A stretch of 51,825 nt of DNA from Nakamurella sp. (lineage in GTDB: Bacteria; Actinomycetota; Actinomycetes; Mycobacteriales; Nakamurellaceae), in assembly GCA_017882715.1 (NCBI GenBank), contig JADGOY010000007.1, positions 1 through 51,825 on the forward strand, in the 5' to 3' direction. The translations under genes were made by a program, and so were the position numbers. Below are positions 14,562-23,085 of the stretch, in pieces. The notes below the pieces were generated by a model, which saw only the letters and a list, made by a program, of their open reading frames with translations, did no database searches and was not told the origin of the DNA. The number at the start of each line of letters is the position of its first letter. Positions within the stretch are counted from its first letter, which is position 1.

Positions 14562-15856
14562 CCGCCCAGCCGGAAGCTGATGACCTCTCCGTCCCTGAAC
14601 CGAGCCTCGGCAATGCCCACCACCCGTTCACCGGAGTCCGTCTTGCGCGAGCGCACTCGCCACTCGACGGAATCTCCGGCGATCTGTTTGCGGGTCGGGT
14701 CGACGCGTACGCCGGCAGCGAGCCAGGTGGTTGCCAGGCGCCGCGCCGCGTCCTTCCCGCGCTGGGTGGGCAGCGGCGGGAACGGCGCCGACGAGGCGAC
14801 TTCGGCGTCATCGGCGAACAAGCTCGCGATCCGGTCGGGATCGCTGCTGCGCCAGGCGTTCTCAAAAGCCAGCGCGGTGACGAACTGATCCGCGCGGGAC
14901 TTGCCCTGCTCGATCAGGCCGTCCAGGAATTCCGGATCACGGTTGAGCTTGGACGCGGCGCCCCACGCCTGCGACTGTTTCGACCGGACCATCTCGATCA
15001 CCCTGATGACCACCGGCCGGTATTTGTCGCTGACCAGCTCACCCTCGTCCAGCATCGAATCGATCTTCTCGATGAAATGCAGTTCCTGAAGCAGCGAGAG
15101 GTTCCCGGAGAGTTCGTTGCGGCGGTCCGCGATCTCCACCAGGCTGTGCGGTTCGTTCGGCATTTCCTTCGGGTTGATCTGGATCACCCAGATCTCGTCG
15201 GGGTCGGTGTCCAGCAATTCCCGGACCGGCGGGTTCTGTGAGAACAGCCCGTCCCAGTACACACCGCTGTCCATGCGCACCGACCGGAACAGCGTGGGGA
15301 TGGCTGCCGAGGCCAGCACCGCGTCCGCGCTGATCTCGCCGGCACGACTGTCGAACGCCTTGAACTCGCCCGACATCACGTCGACCGCACCCAGCAGCAG
15401 CATCGGCTGCTGCGTGCCCGACGTGCTTGCCGCCCGACGACCGACGCGGTCGAAGTCGACGACCTTTTGCAGCAGACCGCGCAGGTGGTCCATCGTCATG
15501 ACCGAGGCGTAGTTGTCGTACGGGCTGATCGACGGTGTGACGACGTAATGCGAGAGTTGGGCAGCCCACAGCATCCAGGCGTTGACCATCCGGTCTGCCG
15601 GGGAGTTCGCCGAATTGTCCGACCAGAATTGGGCGAGCAGTTTGGCCGCCTCCGGCGGATTGTCGTCGATCAAGGCCGACCAGGCCAGCAACGCGCAGAT
15701 GGCGCCGCCGGAGGTTCCGGACAGACCGACAATGCGGTAGCCGCCCATCACGTCGGGCTGCAGGAGCCTACTGAGCACACCGGCGGTGAAGGCGGTGTGG
15801 CTCCCGCCGCCCTGGCATGCGATCGCCACTCGGCGCTGCTCACCCTGGCCGGTCAT
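14558..15856 (-). CDS. Patatin-like phospholipase fused to a C-terminal NTF2/SnoaL-like domain
   Basis: A 432-residue protein from ATG 15856 behind GGAGG. The patatin domain shows the oxyanion loop CQGGGSHTAF, the nucleophile elbow GLSGTSGG (GxSxG Ser), and a DGL in place of the usual DGG/DGA at the catalytic Asp (YWDGLFSQNPP). Residues from about 320 look like an NTF2-like fold: ALAFENAWRSSDPDRIASLF, RGKDAARRLATTWLAAG, and a closing strand EARFRDGEVISFRLG. Patatins are lipid acyl hydrolases. The fused NTF2-like domain is unusual and may bind a ligand. The frame extends further upstream as Arg-rich sequence that does not look coding. Coupled to ligB. Confidence 0.82.
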   Translation of the reverse strand: MTGQGEQRRVAIACQGGGSHTAFTAGVLSRLLQPDVMGGYRIVGLSGTSGGAICALLAWSALIDDNPPEAAKLLAQFWSDNSANSPADRMVNAWMLWAAQLSHYVVTPSISPYDNYASVMTMDHLRGLLQKVVDFDRVGRRAASTSGTQQPMLLLGAVDVMSGEFKAFDSRAGEISADAVLASAAIPTLFRSVRMDSGVYWDGLFSQNPPVRELLDTDPDEIWVIQINPKEMPNEPHSLVEIADRRNELSGNLSLLQELHFIEKIDSMLDEGELVSDKYRPVVIRVIEMVRSKQSQAWGAASKLNRDPEFLDGLIEQGKSRADQFVTALAFENAWRSSDPDRIASLFADDAEVASSAPFPPLPTQRGKDAARRLATTWLAAGVRVDPTRKQIAGDSVEWRVRSRKTDSGERVVGIAEARFRDGEVISFRLGG

Positions 15857-16075
15857 CCGTCCTCCACCCGACTCTCGCTCGGCGTTGGGTCGCGGCGGCC
15901 TTTGAACAACTCGCGGCGGCCGTCGTCTCCGCCGCCGGCCGTCGTGATCACCCGGCCGGGCGGCATTCACAGCGTAGGTGCCGATCAGCGCGATCCGGGC
16001 ACCGCTGACCGGGGGCCGGGCACGGGTTCCGGTCGGACGTCTACGAAGGTGTTCGCGCTATGGCGCTATTGGGCT

Positions 16076-16780
16076 GTGGCGACGATTCAGATCCGTGAAC
16101 TTCCCGAAGACGTGTACGAGACGATCCGACAGCGCGCACGGGCGGCGGGCCAGTCGATCCAGATCTACATGCGCGACCAGGTGATCGAGCTTGCCGGGCG
16201 GCGGACCAAGCAGGAGGCATGGGCGGCGGTCGAGTCTGGGCTCATTGCCGAGAACTCGCGCGGTGCGGCACTCGAAGACATCGGTGACGACCTGGCCGAC
16301 GACCCCGGTGACCGACGGGTTGTCGACGCCTCCGTCCTGGCGTGCGCGTTGATCGGCAGGACCTCGGATGCCGCGCATCTACGCGCGGCGTTGAGCGGGA
16401 CCGACTGCCATGCTCCGCATCTCATCGATGCCGAGCTGGGCAAGGTGCTGCGAGAACGGACACGCTCCGAAGATGTCACCCCCCAGCAAGCCCGAACCGC
16501 GCTGCGCGCGGCTCGCCGACGTTGTCGACTTCCGGTACCCCACGTCGGCGCTCTTGCCGAGCTTGCCTGGATCTGGCGCAACAATCTGTCCTTCTACGAC
16601 CTGTCCTTCTACGACCTGTCCTTCTACGACCTGTCCTTCTACGACCTGTCCTTCTACGACCTGTCCTTCTACGACGCGTTGTACGTCGCGCTCGCCGTTC
16701 GCGTCGACGTTCCGTTGGTCACCGGTGATCGGCGGCTGAGCCGGGCACCAGGATTACTCTGCGCCATCGAACTCGTCTGA
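16076..16780 (+). CDS. vapBC: VapB-VapC antitoxin-toxin fusion with LSFYD repeat tract
   Basis: One continuous 234-residue frame from GTG 16076. Residues 1-80 match a ribbon-helix-helix FitA/VapB antitoxin (VATIQIRELPEDVYETIRQR, then an acidic C-terminal tail). Residues from about 81 form a PIN-domain VapC ribonuclease: Asp84 in VVDASVLAC, Glu120 in LIDAELGKVL, Asp200 in FYDALYVALA and Asp218 in VTGDRRL, so the four acidic residues are present. Normally these are two overlapping genes. Here no stop separates them and I see no in-frame ATG, GTG or TTG at the toxin start. Residues 171-200 are six repeats of LSFYD where one is expected, directly before the third active-site region. No strong ribosome binding site precedes the GTG. 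Confidence 0.8.
   Translation: MATIQIRELPEDVYETIRQRARAAGQSIQIYMRDQVIELAGRRTKQEAWAAVESGLIAENSRGAALEDIGDDLADDPGDRRVVDASVLACALIGRTSDAAHLRAALSGTDCHAPHLIDAELGKVLRERTRSEDVTPQQARTALRAARRRCRLPVPHVGALAELAWIWRNNLSFYDLSFYDLSFYDLSFYDLSFYDLSFYDALYVALAVRVDVPLVTGDRRLSRAPGLLCAIELV
16586..16675 (+). repeat. 15-bp minisatellite x6 inside vapC
   Basis: Six exact copies of CTGTCCTTCTACGAC. The last copy supplies the catalytic YD of the PIN domain. The period preserves frame. Confidence 0.97.
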
Positions 16781-16833
16781 CACCCGGACCGCAGAATGTC
16801 CCAACGGCAACGGACTCGCTGATCGGCCGCCGA

Positions 16834-17355
16834 TCAGTCGCCCTCTTGTGCCCCCACCAGCGGGCTGAGTTCCGGCGTCCGCCAGCTGCGCAGCCACTCC
16901 ACGTCGTCGGCGCGGAGGTCGCCACCGCACGCCGAGCACCTATCCGTGGTCGTCGATTCCTGCCCGCACACCCGATGCAGGATTCCCATCCGCGCTCCGG
17001 GAATGGGCGCCATTGTGTGCTTCTCGCCCCAGATGACGAGGGCGTTCAGCACTGGGAGCGTGTCCTCGCCCGCGTCGGTGAGCCGGTACTCGAAGTGCGT
17101 TCGCTTTTCGCCGCGGTAGGGCACCTTTCGCAGCAGACCGGCCTCCACCATCGCGGTCAACCGGCGGCTCAGCACGTTGTCGGCGACCCCGAGTGCGGCG
17201 CGGAACTCGTCATACCGGCGGCCGCCCAACAGGGCGTGTCGCAGGATGAGCAACGACCATGGGTCGCCGAGCACATCGAGAGCGCGGGCGATCGGACAGT
17301 TGTCCGCCGACCAGTCCGATCGCAGCGGCACGGTTGCCTCCCGGGCGATCGTCAT
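16834..17355 (-). CDS. HxlR-family winged-helix regulator
   Basis: A 173-residue regulator from ATG 17355. The HxlR signature DNCPIARALDVLGDPWSLLI is followed by LGGRRYDEFRAALG, LSRRLTAMVEAGLL and the wing KRTHFEYRLTDAGE. The Cys in the first block is the conserved, often redox-sensing residue. The C-terminal 60 residues carry a further Cys and a CSACGG pair that could bind zinc. It is divergent from the MFS transporter with 96 bp between starts, so it probably controls that gene and itself through the inverted repeat in the spacer. The inducer is unknown. Confidence 0.88.
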   Translation of the reverse strand: MTIAREATVPLRSDWSADNCPIARALDVLGDPWSLLILRHALLGGRRYDEFRAALGVADNVLSRRLTAMVEAGLLRKVPYRGEKRTHFEYRLTDAGEDTLPVLNALVIWGEKHTMAPIPGARMGILHRVCGQESTTTDRCSACGGDLRADDVEWLRSWRTPELSPLVGAQEGD

Positions 17356-17362
17356 CACACTT

Positions 17363-17375
17363 GCTTCAGCGAAGC
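17363..17375. promoter_or_regulatory. Candidate HxlR operator in the divergent spacer
   Basis: GCTTC-AGC-GAAGC is a short inverted repeat 8 bp upstream of the regulator ATG and 77 bp from the MFS start. HxlR proteins bind such dyads as dimers; assignment here rests on position only. Confidence 0.35.
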
Positions 17376-17451
17376 GTACTCGATTACTGTCCGATGGGGC
17401 CACCAATCCCCGCTCGCCGCCGATACCCGCTGAACCCCGACGAGGCACGCC

Positions 17452-18912
17452 ATGACCGCTCCTGATCTGCAGCCTGCCGGGCAGCCTGCCGCTGGACAGG
17501 CAGGCGGTGGGTCAACGCGCGCGTCGCGGCCTCGTCGGCGGGGCTTGCACCCGGCGTGGATGGTCGCCGGCGTCGCATTCATCGCCCTGCTCGGCGCAGC
17601 CGGGTTCCGGGCGGCACCCAGTGTGCTCATCGTGCCCATGCAGGACGAGTACGGATGGTCGCGCGGGCTGCTCTCCGTGGCGGTCGGCGTGAGCCTGCTG
17701 TTGTACGGGTTGACGGCGCCGTTCGCGGCGGCCCTGATGGATCGGTTCGGCGTGCGGGCCGTCACCAGCACCGCGTTGGTCCTGGTCGCGCTGGGCAGCG
17801 GGTTGACGGTGTTCGTCACCGCCGGATGGCAGCTGGTGCTGTGCTGGGGCGTCATCGTCGGGTTGGGCACCGGTTCGATGGCGCTGGTCTTCGCTGCGAC
17901 CGTCGCCAACCGGTGGTTCGTCAAACGTCGCGGTCTGGTGATGGGCGTGCTCACCGCGGGCAGCGCGACCGGGCAGTTGATCTTCCTTCCGCTGCTGGCG
18001 TGGCTGGCCGAGAGCTCCGGCTGGCGGGCCGCGGCCCTGCTCGTGTCGGCGGCCGCGCTGGCCGTTGTGCCGCTGGTGCTGTGCTTCCTTCGCAACAGTC
18101 CCGCCGAACTCGGGGTCCTGCCCTACGGCGCACCGGAATCCGACGCGGGACGCGAAGCGGGTCCAGCCGTGCCCGCCGAGGCCCATCGGGGTTCGGCTCC
18201 GCCTGACCGTGCGGACCAGGATCCGGAGGCCACGCCGAGCGCCGGTCACTCGGCTCGGGGTGATGACGGCGACGTCGCCGTCGTGGCGCCGGGGGCGGCC
18301 AGGCGGGCGATCGAGGCGCTGATCCAGGCTGCGCGCACCCGCACGTTCTGGGCGCTGGTCGGTGGTTTCGCCATCTGCGGGGCCACCACCAACGGGCTGA
18401 TCGGTACTCACTTCGTCCCGGCCGCCCACGACCACGGCATGCCCACCACCACCGCGGCCGGGCTGCTGGCCGTGGTCGGCATCTTCGACATCGTCGGCAC
18501 GGTCGCCTCGGGTGCGCTGACCGATCGGGTCAACCCGCGGATCCTGCTGGCCGTCTACTACGCGCTGCGCGGCGTGGGACTGCTGATGCTCCCCGCCCTG
18601 CTCTCCGACACCGTGCACCCGAGCATCCTGGCGTTCGTCATCGTCTATGGGCTGGACTGGGTCGCGACGGTGCCGCCCACCGCCGCGCTGTGCCGGCAGG
18701 CGTTCGGCGAGAGCGGCACCATAGTGTTCGGCTGGGTCTTCGCGGCGCACCAGATCGGGGCGGCGTTGGCGTCGGTGGGCGCCGGCGTCATCCGCGACGA
18801 GACCAGTGACTACACCGTGGCCTGGTTCGGGGCCGCCGGGCTGTGCGCGGTGGCGGCCCTGATGTCGCTCGGCATCCGGAAGGTGCCCCGCATCGGTGCG
18901 CCGGTCGCGTAG
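17452..18912 (+). CDS. MFS transporter (12 transmembrane, OFA-like)
   Basis: A 486-residue permease starting at ATG 17452. A 33-residue basic N-terminus leads into six helices (first AWMVAGVAFIALLGAAGF), an MFS motif-A-like loop (LMDRFGVRAV), NRWFVKRRGLVMGV, then a long acidic/Pro-rich cytoplasmic loop (about residues 220-290) and six more helices with a second motif A (GALTDRVNPR). The NRWF/RRGLVMG signature is typical of oxalate/formate-antiporter-like and monocarboxylate MFS members. The substrate cannot be told. Divergent from an HxlR regulator that likely controls it. Confidence 0.88.
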   Translation: MTAPDLQPAGQPAAGQAGGGSTRASRPRRRGLHPAWMVAGVAFIALLGAAGFRAAPSVLIVPMQDEYGWSRGLLSVAVGVSLLLYGLTAPFAAALMDRFGVRAVTSTALVLVALGSGLTVFVTAGWQLVLCWGVIVGLGTGSMALVFAATVANRWFVKRRGLVMGVLTAGSATGQLIFLPLLAWLAESSGWRAAALLVSAAALAVVPLVLCFLRNSPAELGVLPYGAPESDAGREAGPAVPAEAHRGSAPPDRADQDPEATPSAGHSARGDDGDVAVVAPGAARRAIEALIQAARTRTFWALVGGFAICGATTNGLIGTHFVPAAHDHGMPTTTAAGLLAVVGIFDIVGTVASGALTDRVNPRILLAVYYALRGVGLLMLPALLSDTVHPSILAFVIVYGLDWVATVPPTAALCRQAFGESGTIVFGWVFAAHQIGAALASVGAGVIRDETSDYTVAWFGAAGLCAVAALMSLGIRKVPRIGAPVA

Positions 18913-18960
18913 GTCGGGCGCGGGGGTCGCGTAGCTCGCGCGGCGTCGGTCCCGTAGCTC

Positions 18961-19059
18961 GCGCGGATCAACGTCGAAAGCGCGGTTCAACTGGTTGACT
19001 CGCGCCCCAACAATCACAATTGCGCCGCGTTCAGCCGCGCCCGGGAACTTGATCCGCGC
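18961..19059. repeat. Dispersed palindromic element, copy A
   Basis: Begins GCGCGGATCAACGTCG and ends GAACTTGATCCGCGC, giving imperfect inverted ends across 99 bp. Related copies lie at 43733 and 51365. It sits in the 348-bp spacer between the MFS gene and ppdK, which otherwise holds two copies of CGTAGCTCGCGCGG near 18930 and no other clear site. Confidence 0.7.
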
Positions 19060-19260
19060 GACGAATCGTTATGAATCAGTGACTGACGGCACCCGGTGCG
19101 CGGGACCTATGGCCCTGCCAGCCCACCGCAGCTCTGACATGCTCAAAGTGCCGCTCGCCGAGTTCGCGCGGGATGCCGCGAGATCTCGCGCGCATCAACG
19201 CCGGCCGGCAACGGCAACATTCATGTACCCATGAGATGCCCGGCAAAGGAGCCACGGACG

Positions 19261-21951
19261 ATGACCCAGTTCGTTTTCGATTTCACGCAGGGCGACAAGG
19301 ATCAAAAGGATCTCCTCGGCGGGAAGGGCGCGAATCTTGCCGAGATGACCAGACTCGGTCTGCCCGTGCCGCCGGGGTTCACCATCACCACCGAGGCATG
19401 CCGCGAGTACCTGGCTTTGGGTGCGGAGCCGAGTGAGCTGAGGGTGCAGGTGACCATGGCCTTGCGGCACCTGGAGGACAACCTCGGTCGGCGGCTGGGC
19501 GACCGACATGATCCGCTGCTGGTCAGCGTGCGCTCCGGCGCAAAATTCTCGATGCCCGGAATGATGGAAACGGTGCTGAACATCGGCCTGAATGACGCCA
19601 GCGTCAAGGGTCTGGCCGAGGAAAGCGGTGACGAGCGATTCGCCTGGGATTCGTATCGGCGGCTGCTGATGATGTTCGGCAAGACCGTGCTGGACATGCC
19701 CGGCGAGGTCTTCGCGGATGCGCTGGACAAGGCCAAATCCACCAAGGGCGTCCTGTCCGACACCGAACTCGACGCCGATGATTTGAAGGCGCTGGTCGAG
19801 GCGTACAAGGTTGCGATCCACGATAGTTCCGGGGTGGAGTTCCCGCAGCACCCCCGCGAGCAGCTGGACATGTCGATCCGCGCGGTCTTCAACTCCTGGA
19901 ACACCAACAGGGCGAGGCTTTACCGCCGCCGGGAACGAATCCCGCAGGATCTGGGCACCGCGGTCAACATCTGCACGATGGTGTTCGGCAACCTCGGCGA
20001 GTCCAGCGGCACCGGCGTCGCGTTCACCCGCGACCCGGCTACCGGTGAACCCGGCGCCTACGGCGACTACCTCGAGAACGCGCAGGGCGAGGACGTCGTC
20101 GCCGGCATTCGCAACACCCTGAGCCTGGACGATCTGGGGAGGATCGATCCGGACTCGCACCGCGAGCTGATGAAGGCGATGCGCCGGCTGGAAACCCACT
20201 ACCGCGACCTGTGCGACGTCGAGTTCACCGTCGAACGCGGCAAGTTGTGGATGCTGCAGACCCGCGTCGGCAAGCGCACCCCGGCCGCTGCGTTCCGGAT
20301 CGCCACCCAGCTGGTCGATGAGCATCTCATCACCCTGGACGAGGCCCTCTCCCGTGTCACGGGTGCTCAGCTGGCCCTGCTGATGTTCCCCCAATTCGAC
20401 AAGTCCGGGGTCCGAAAGCTGCTGACCCAGGGCATGGCCGCATCGCCGGGGGCGGCGGTCGGCCGGGTGGTCTTCGACTCGGCAGCCGCGGTGGAATGGG
20501 CGGCTCGTGGCGAATCCGTGCTGCTGGTGCGCAGGGAGACCAACCCCGACGACCTCGGCGGCATGATCGCCGCGAACGGCATCCTGACGGCCCGCGGCGG
20601 GAAGACCTCGCACGCGGCGGTCGTCGCCCGCGGCATGGGCAAGACCTGCGTCTGCGGCGCCGAGGAACTGGACATCGACGTGGAGGCCAAGAAGATCCGC
20701 GTCGGATCGGTGACGATCAACGAGGGTGACGAGGTCAGCATCGACGGGTCGACCGGAGAGGTGTTCGTCGGCTCGATGCCGGTCGTCTCGTCGCCGGTGG
20801 AGACCTACATCGAGAAGGGCATGAAGGCCCTGGAGGGTGCCGACGAGGAAACCGCACAGCTGGTGCGGGCCGTCGACCGGGTGCTGGTGCACGCCGACCA
20901 GCGCCGCCGGCTGGGCGTGCGGGCCAACGCCGACACCCCGGAAGATGCGAATCGGGCTCGCAAGCTCGGCGCCCAGGGCATCGGGCTGTGCCGCACCGAG
21001 CACATGTTCCTCGGCGATCGGCGGGCGCTGATCGAACGGCTCATCCTGTCCGATTCGACCGAGGAGCGCGACGCCGCCCTGGATGCCCTGTTGCCGCTGC
21101 AGCGCAAGGACTTCATCGAGATCCTCGAGGAGATGGACGGCCTGCCGGTCACCATCCGGCTGCTCGACCCGCCGTTGCACGAGTTCTTGCCTGACATGAC
21201 CACCCTCTCGGTGCGGGTCGCCCTGGCCGAAGCCAGCGGGGCGTCCGGCCCAGAGGCAGCCAAGGACCAACGGCTGCTCAAGGCAGTGGAACGGCTGCAC
21301 GAGGCCAATCCGATGCTGGGCCTGCGTGGAGTCCGTCTGGGGCTGCTGACCCCAGGGTTGACCGCACTGCAGGTGCGGGCCATCACCGAGGCGGCGATCG
21401 AACAGATCAAGGCCGGTAAGAACCCGAAGGTGGAAATCATGGTTCCGCTGGTCGGTTCGGTCCGCGAGCTGGACATCGTCCGCGACGAGGCCGAGACGCT
21501 GATCTCGAAGCTGACCACTGCGGCCGGCATCGAGCTGACCATTCCGATCGGCACCATGATCGAGCTGCCGCGCGCCGCGCTCACGGCCCACCGCATTGCG
21601 GCCAGCGCGGACTTCTTCTCCTTCGGCACGAACGATCTCACCCAGACAACGTGGGGCTTCTCCCGCGACGACGTCGAGGCCGAGCTGTTCGTGGAGTACA
21701 TGGACAAGGGCATCTTCACCATCTCGCCGTTCGAGACGATCGACGAGAGCGGCGTCGGCCGGCTCGTGCGGATCGCCTCCCAGGAGGGCCGGGAGACCAA
21801 GCCGTCCATCAAGCTGGGCGTCTGTGGCGAGCACGGTGGCGATCCCGAGTCCATCCACTTCTTCCACAAGACCGGACTTGACTACGTGTCCTGCTCACCG
21901 TTCCGGGTTCCGGTAGCCAGGCTGGAGGCGGGCCGCGCCGCCGTGATCTGA
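19261..21951 (+). CDS. ppdK: Pyruvate, phosphate dikinase
   Basis: An 896-residue enzyme catalysing pyruvate + ATP + Pi to PEP + AMP + PPi, reversibly linking glycolysis and gluconeogenesis. The N-terminal ATP-grasp domain has GGKGANLAEM and VRSGAKFSMPGMMETVLNIG. The central domain has the phospho-His in GGKTSHAAVVARGMGK (about residue 451). The C-terminal TIM barrel has GLCRTEHMF, GTNDLTQTTWGFSRDD and the catalytic Cys in VCGEHGGDPES (about 854). Starts at ATG 19261 with AAAGGAG 9 nt upstream; a longer frame from 19231 is not needed. Followed by a strong terminator. Monocistronic. Confidence 0.96.
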   Translation: MTQFVFDFTQGDKDQKDLLGGKGANLAEMTRLGLPVPPGFTITTEACREYLALGAEPSELRVQVTMALRHLEDNLGRRLGDRHDPLLVSVRSGAKFSMPGMMETVLNIGLNDASVKGLAEESGDERFAWDSYRRLLMMFGKTVLDMPGEVFADALDKAKSTKGVLSDTELDADDLKALVEAYKVAIHDSSGVEFPQHPREQLDMSIRAVFNSWNTNRARLYRRRERIPQDLGTAVNICTMVFGNLGESSGTGVAFTRDPATGEPGAYGDYLENAQGEDVVAGIRNTLSLDDLGRIDPDSHRELMKAMRRLETHYRDLCDVEFTVERGKLWMLQTRVGKRTPAAAFRIATQLVDEHLITLDEALSRVTGAQLALLMFPQFDKSGVRKLLTQGMAASPGAAVGRVVFDSAAAVEWAARGESVLLVRRETNPDDLGGMIAANGILTARGGKTSHAAVVARGMGKTCVCGAEELDIDVEAKKIRVGSVTINEGDEVSIDGSTGEVFVGSMPVVSSPVETYIEKGMKALEGADEETAQLVRAVDRVLVHADQRRRLGVRANADTPEDANRARKLGAQGIGLCRTEHMFLGDRRALIERLILSDSTEERDAALDALLPLQRKDFIEILEEMDGLPVTIRLLDPPLHEFLPDMTTLSVRVALAEASGASGPEAAKDQRLLKAVERLHEANPMLGLRGVRLGLLTPGLTALQVRAITEAAIEQIKAGKNPKVEIMVPLVGSVRELDIVRDEAETLISKLTTAAGIELTIPIGTMIELPRAALTAHRIAASADFFSFGTNDLTQTTWGFSRDDVEAELFVEYMDKGIFTISPFETIDESGVGRLVRIASQEGRETKPSIKLGVCGEHGGDPESIHFFHKTGLDYVSCSPFRVPVARLEAGRAAVI

Positions 21952-21995
21952 ACAGCGATCTGAACAGCAATCCGAGAATCGATCTGCACCCAGCC

Positions 21996-22034
21996 ACCCG
22001 CCCATCCCGGATCACCAATCCGGGGTGGGCGGGT
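21996..22034 (+). terminator. Rho-independent terminator of ppdK
   Basis: A 17-bp stem (ACCCGCCCATCCCGGAT with ATCCGGGGTGGGCGGGT, one G-U pair), a 5-nt loop CACCA and a short T run (TTTGT). It begins 45 bp after the ppdK stop. Confidence 0.85.
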
Positions 22035-22104
22035 TTGTCCACGCGGGCGCCCGACCGGTCCGACGACGGCAGGTGTGAGTGCCGATCCGGGATTGACGTG
22101 CGCT

Positions 22105-23021
22105 ATGGATCGACGGGCCTGGGGCGCTGGTGGTCGTGGCGATCATCGCGGCGCTCGCGGTGCCCAGCCGGGCCGGCCGCAGGGTGCAAGGTACGGCGAG
22201 CAGAATTGTCCGGTCGAGGGCCCGCCGCAGGTCGGCGAATGCCTGCTCACCGACCCGTCCGGTTCCAGGTCGGTGCTGGACCATGCCACCGTCGAGATCT
22301 TCGCCGCGCAAACCGGTCCCTGCGGCGGACAGAACTGCGGCGAGGTCGTGTCGGTCACGCTGGACGCCCGCTCGTTCCCGGTGACGGTCGGCAACCGGCT
22401 CAGTCATTCCGAGCCGATGGCCTGCAACCCGCTGATCCGCGTCTACCTCGGCTGGCCCGCCGGGGACATCAGCCACACGGACGGCCGCACGGCGGGTGCC
22501 TGGCGCCCTGTCGTCACCGATCGGATCGGGCTCATCGGCCCGAATCTGTGGCAATACCTCGGCCGGCAGAACTGGCTGGCGTGCGTGGTCTACCCGCGCT
22601 TCGGCCGCTACGCCGGCTCGGTCGGCCGGTCCTTCGCCGACCGGGGAGCCGCCGACGCCTTCGCGCTGTGCCTGCGCGATGCGGGAACCGGCTCGCAGCA
22701 ATCGATTTCCTGCGCGCTGCCGCACCCACCGAGATCTTCGGGTGGGCCTCCGTGAGCGATCCACAGCTCGACACCGCGCTCCTGGATGGTCCCTGCCGGC
22801 AATTCGCGACGCAGGTCACCGGAGCGCAAGTGACGGCGGGTGGCCGGTTGGGCGTGGGAGTGGTTGCCCTGCTGGACAATGGCCAGGGCGGCTGGTTGAA
22901 GAATCCGGTCAGTGGCGGTGGGCCCGTGGGGCCGATTGCCTGCGCGCTCACCGTGGTCGGCTCGGATCGGCTGGACGCAACCCTCACCGGCATCGCGGAC
23001 AGCGAACTGCCCTGGGCCTGA
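22105..23021 (+). pseudogene. Septum-formation-type membrane-anchored protein, frameshifted
   Basis: Pieces in three frames make one protein. ATG 22105 (frame 1) gives MDRRAW; frame 2 then gives a membrane helix GALVVVAIIAALAVPSRAG (22121-22180); frame 1 resumes at YGEQNCPVEG and runs to about 22727; frame 3 completes the end (EIFGWASVSD to ELPWA, stop 23021). The extracellular part has paired Cys and SCALPHP-TEIFGW, the pattern of the septum-formation domain family seen in actinobacteria. At least three single-base indels break it. Sequencing error is possible, but the next genes downstream are broken as well. Confidence 0.7.
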
Positions 23022-23085
23022 GTCCTCGTCGGCGCCGGGCAGCGGTGAAGGCCATCCTGAGGTGGTCGGTGGGGGGCCTGACCGG

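Noticed and set aside
15467-16075. Upstream 200 codons of the same open frame as vapBC
   Set aside because: They overlap the patatin gene antisense and show no antitoxin-like sequence; GTG 16076 starts the recognisable antitoxin.
17512-19017. 501-codon antisense frame over the MFS gene
   Set aside because: The plus-strand MFS gene has clear helices and motifs; the antisense product does not resemble a protein family.
19195-21867. Very long open frame antisense to ppdK (890 codons)
   Set aside because: It mirrors the high-GC third positions of ppdK; its translation is Arg/Gly/His/Asp-rich with no motif or ribosome site.
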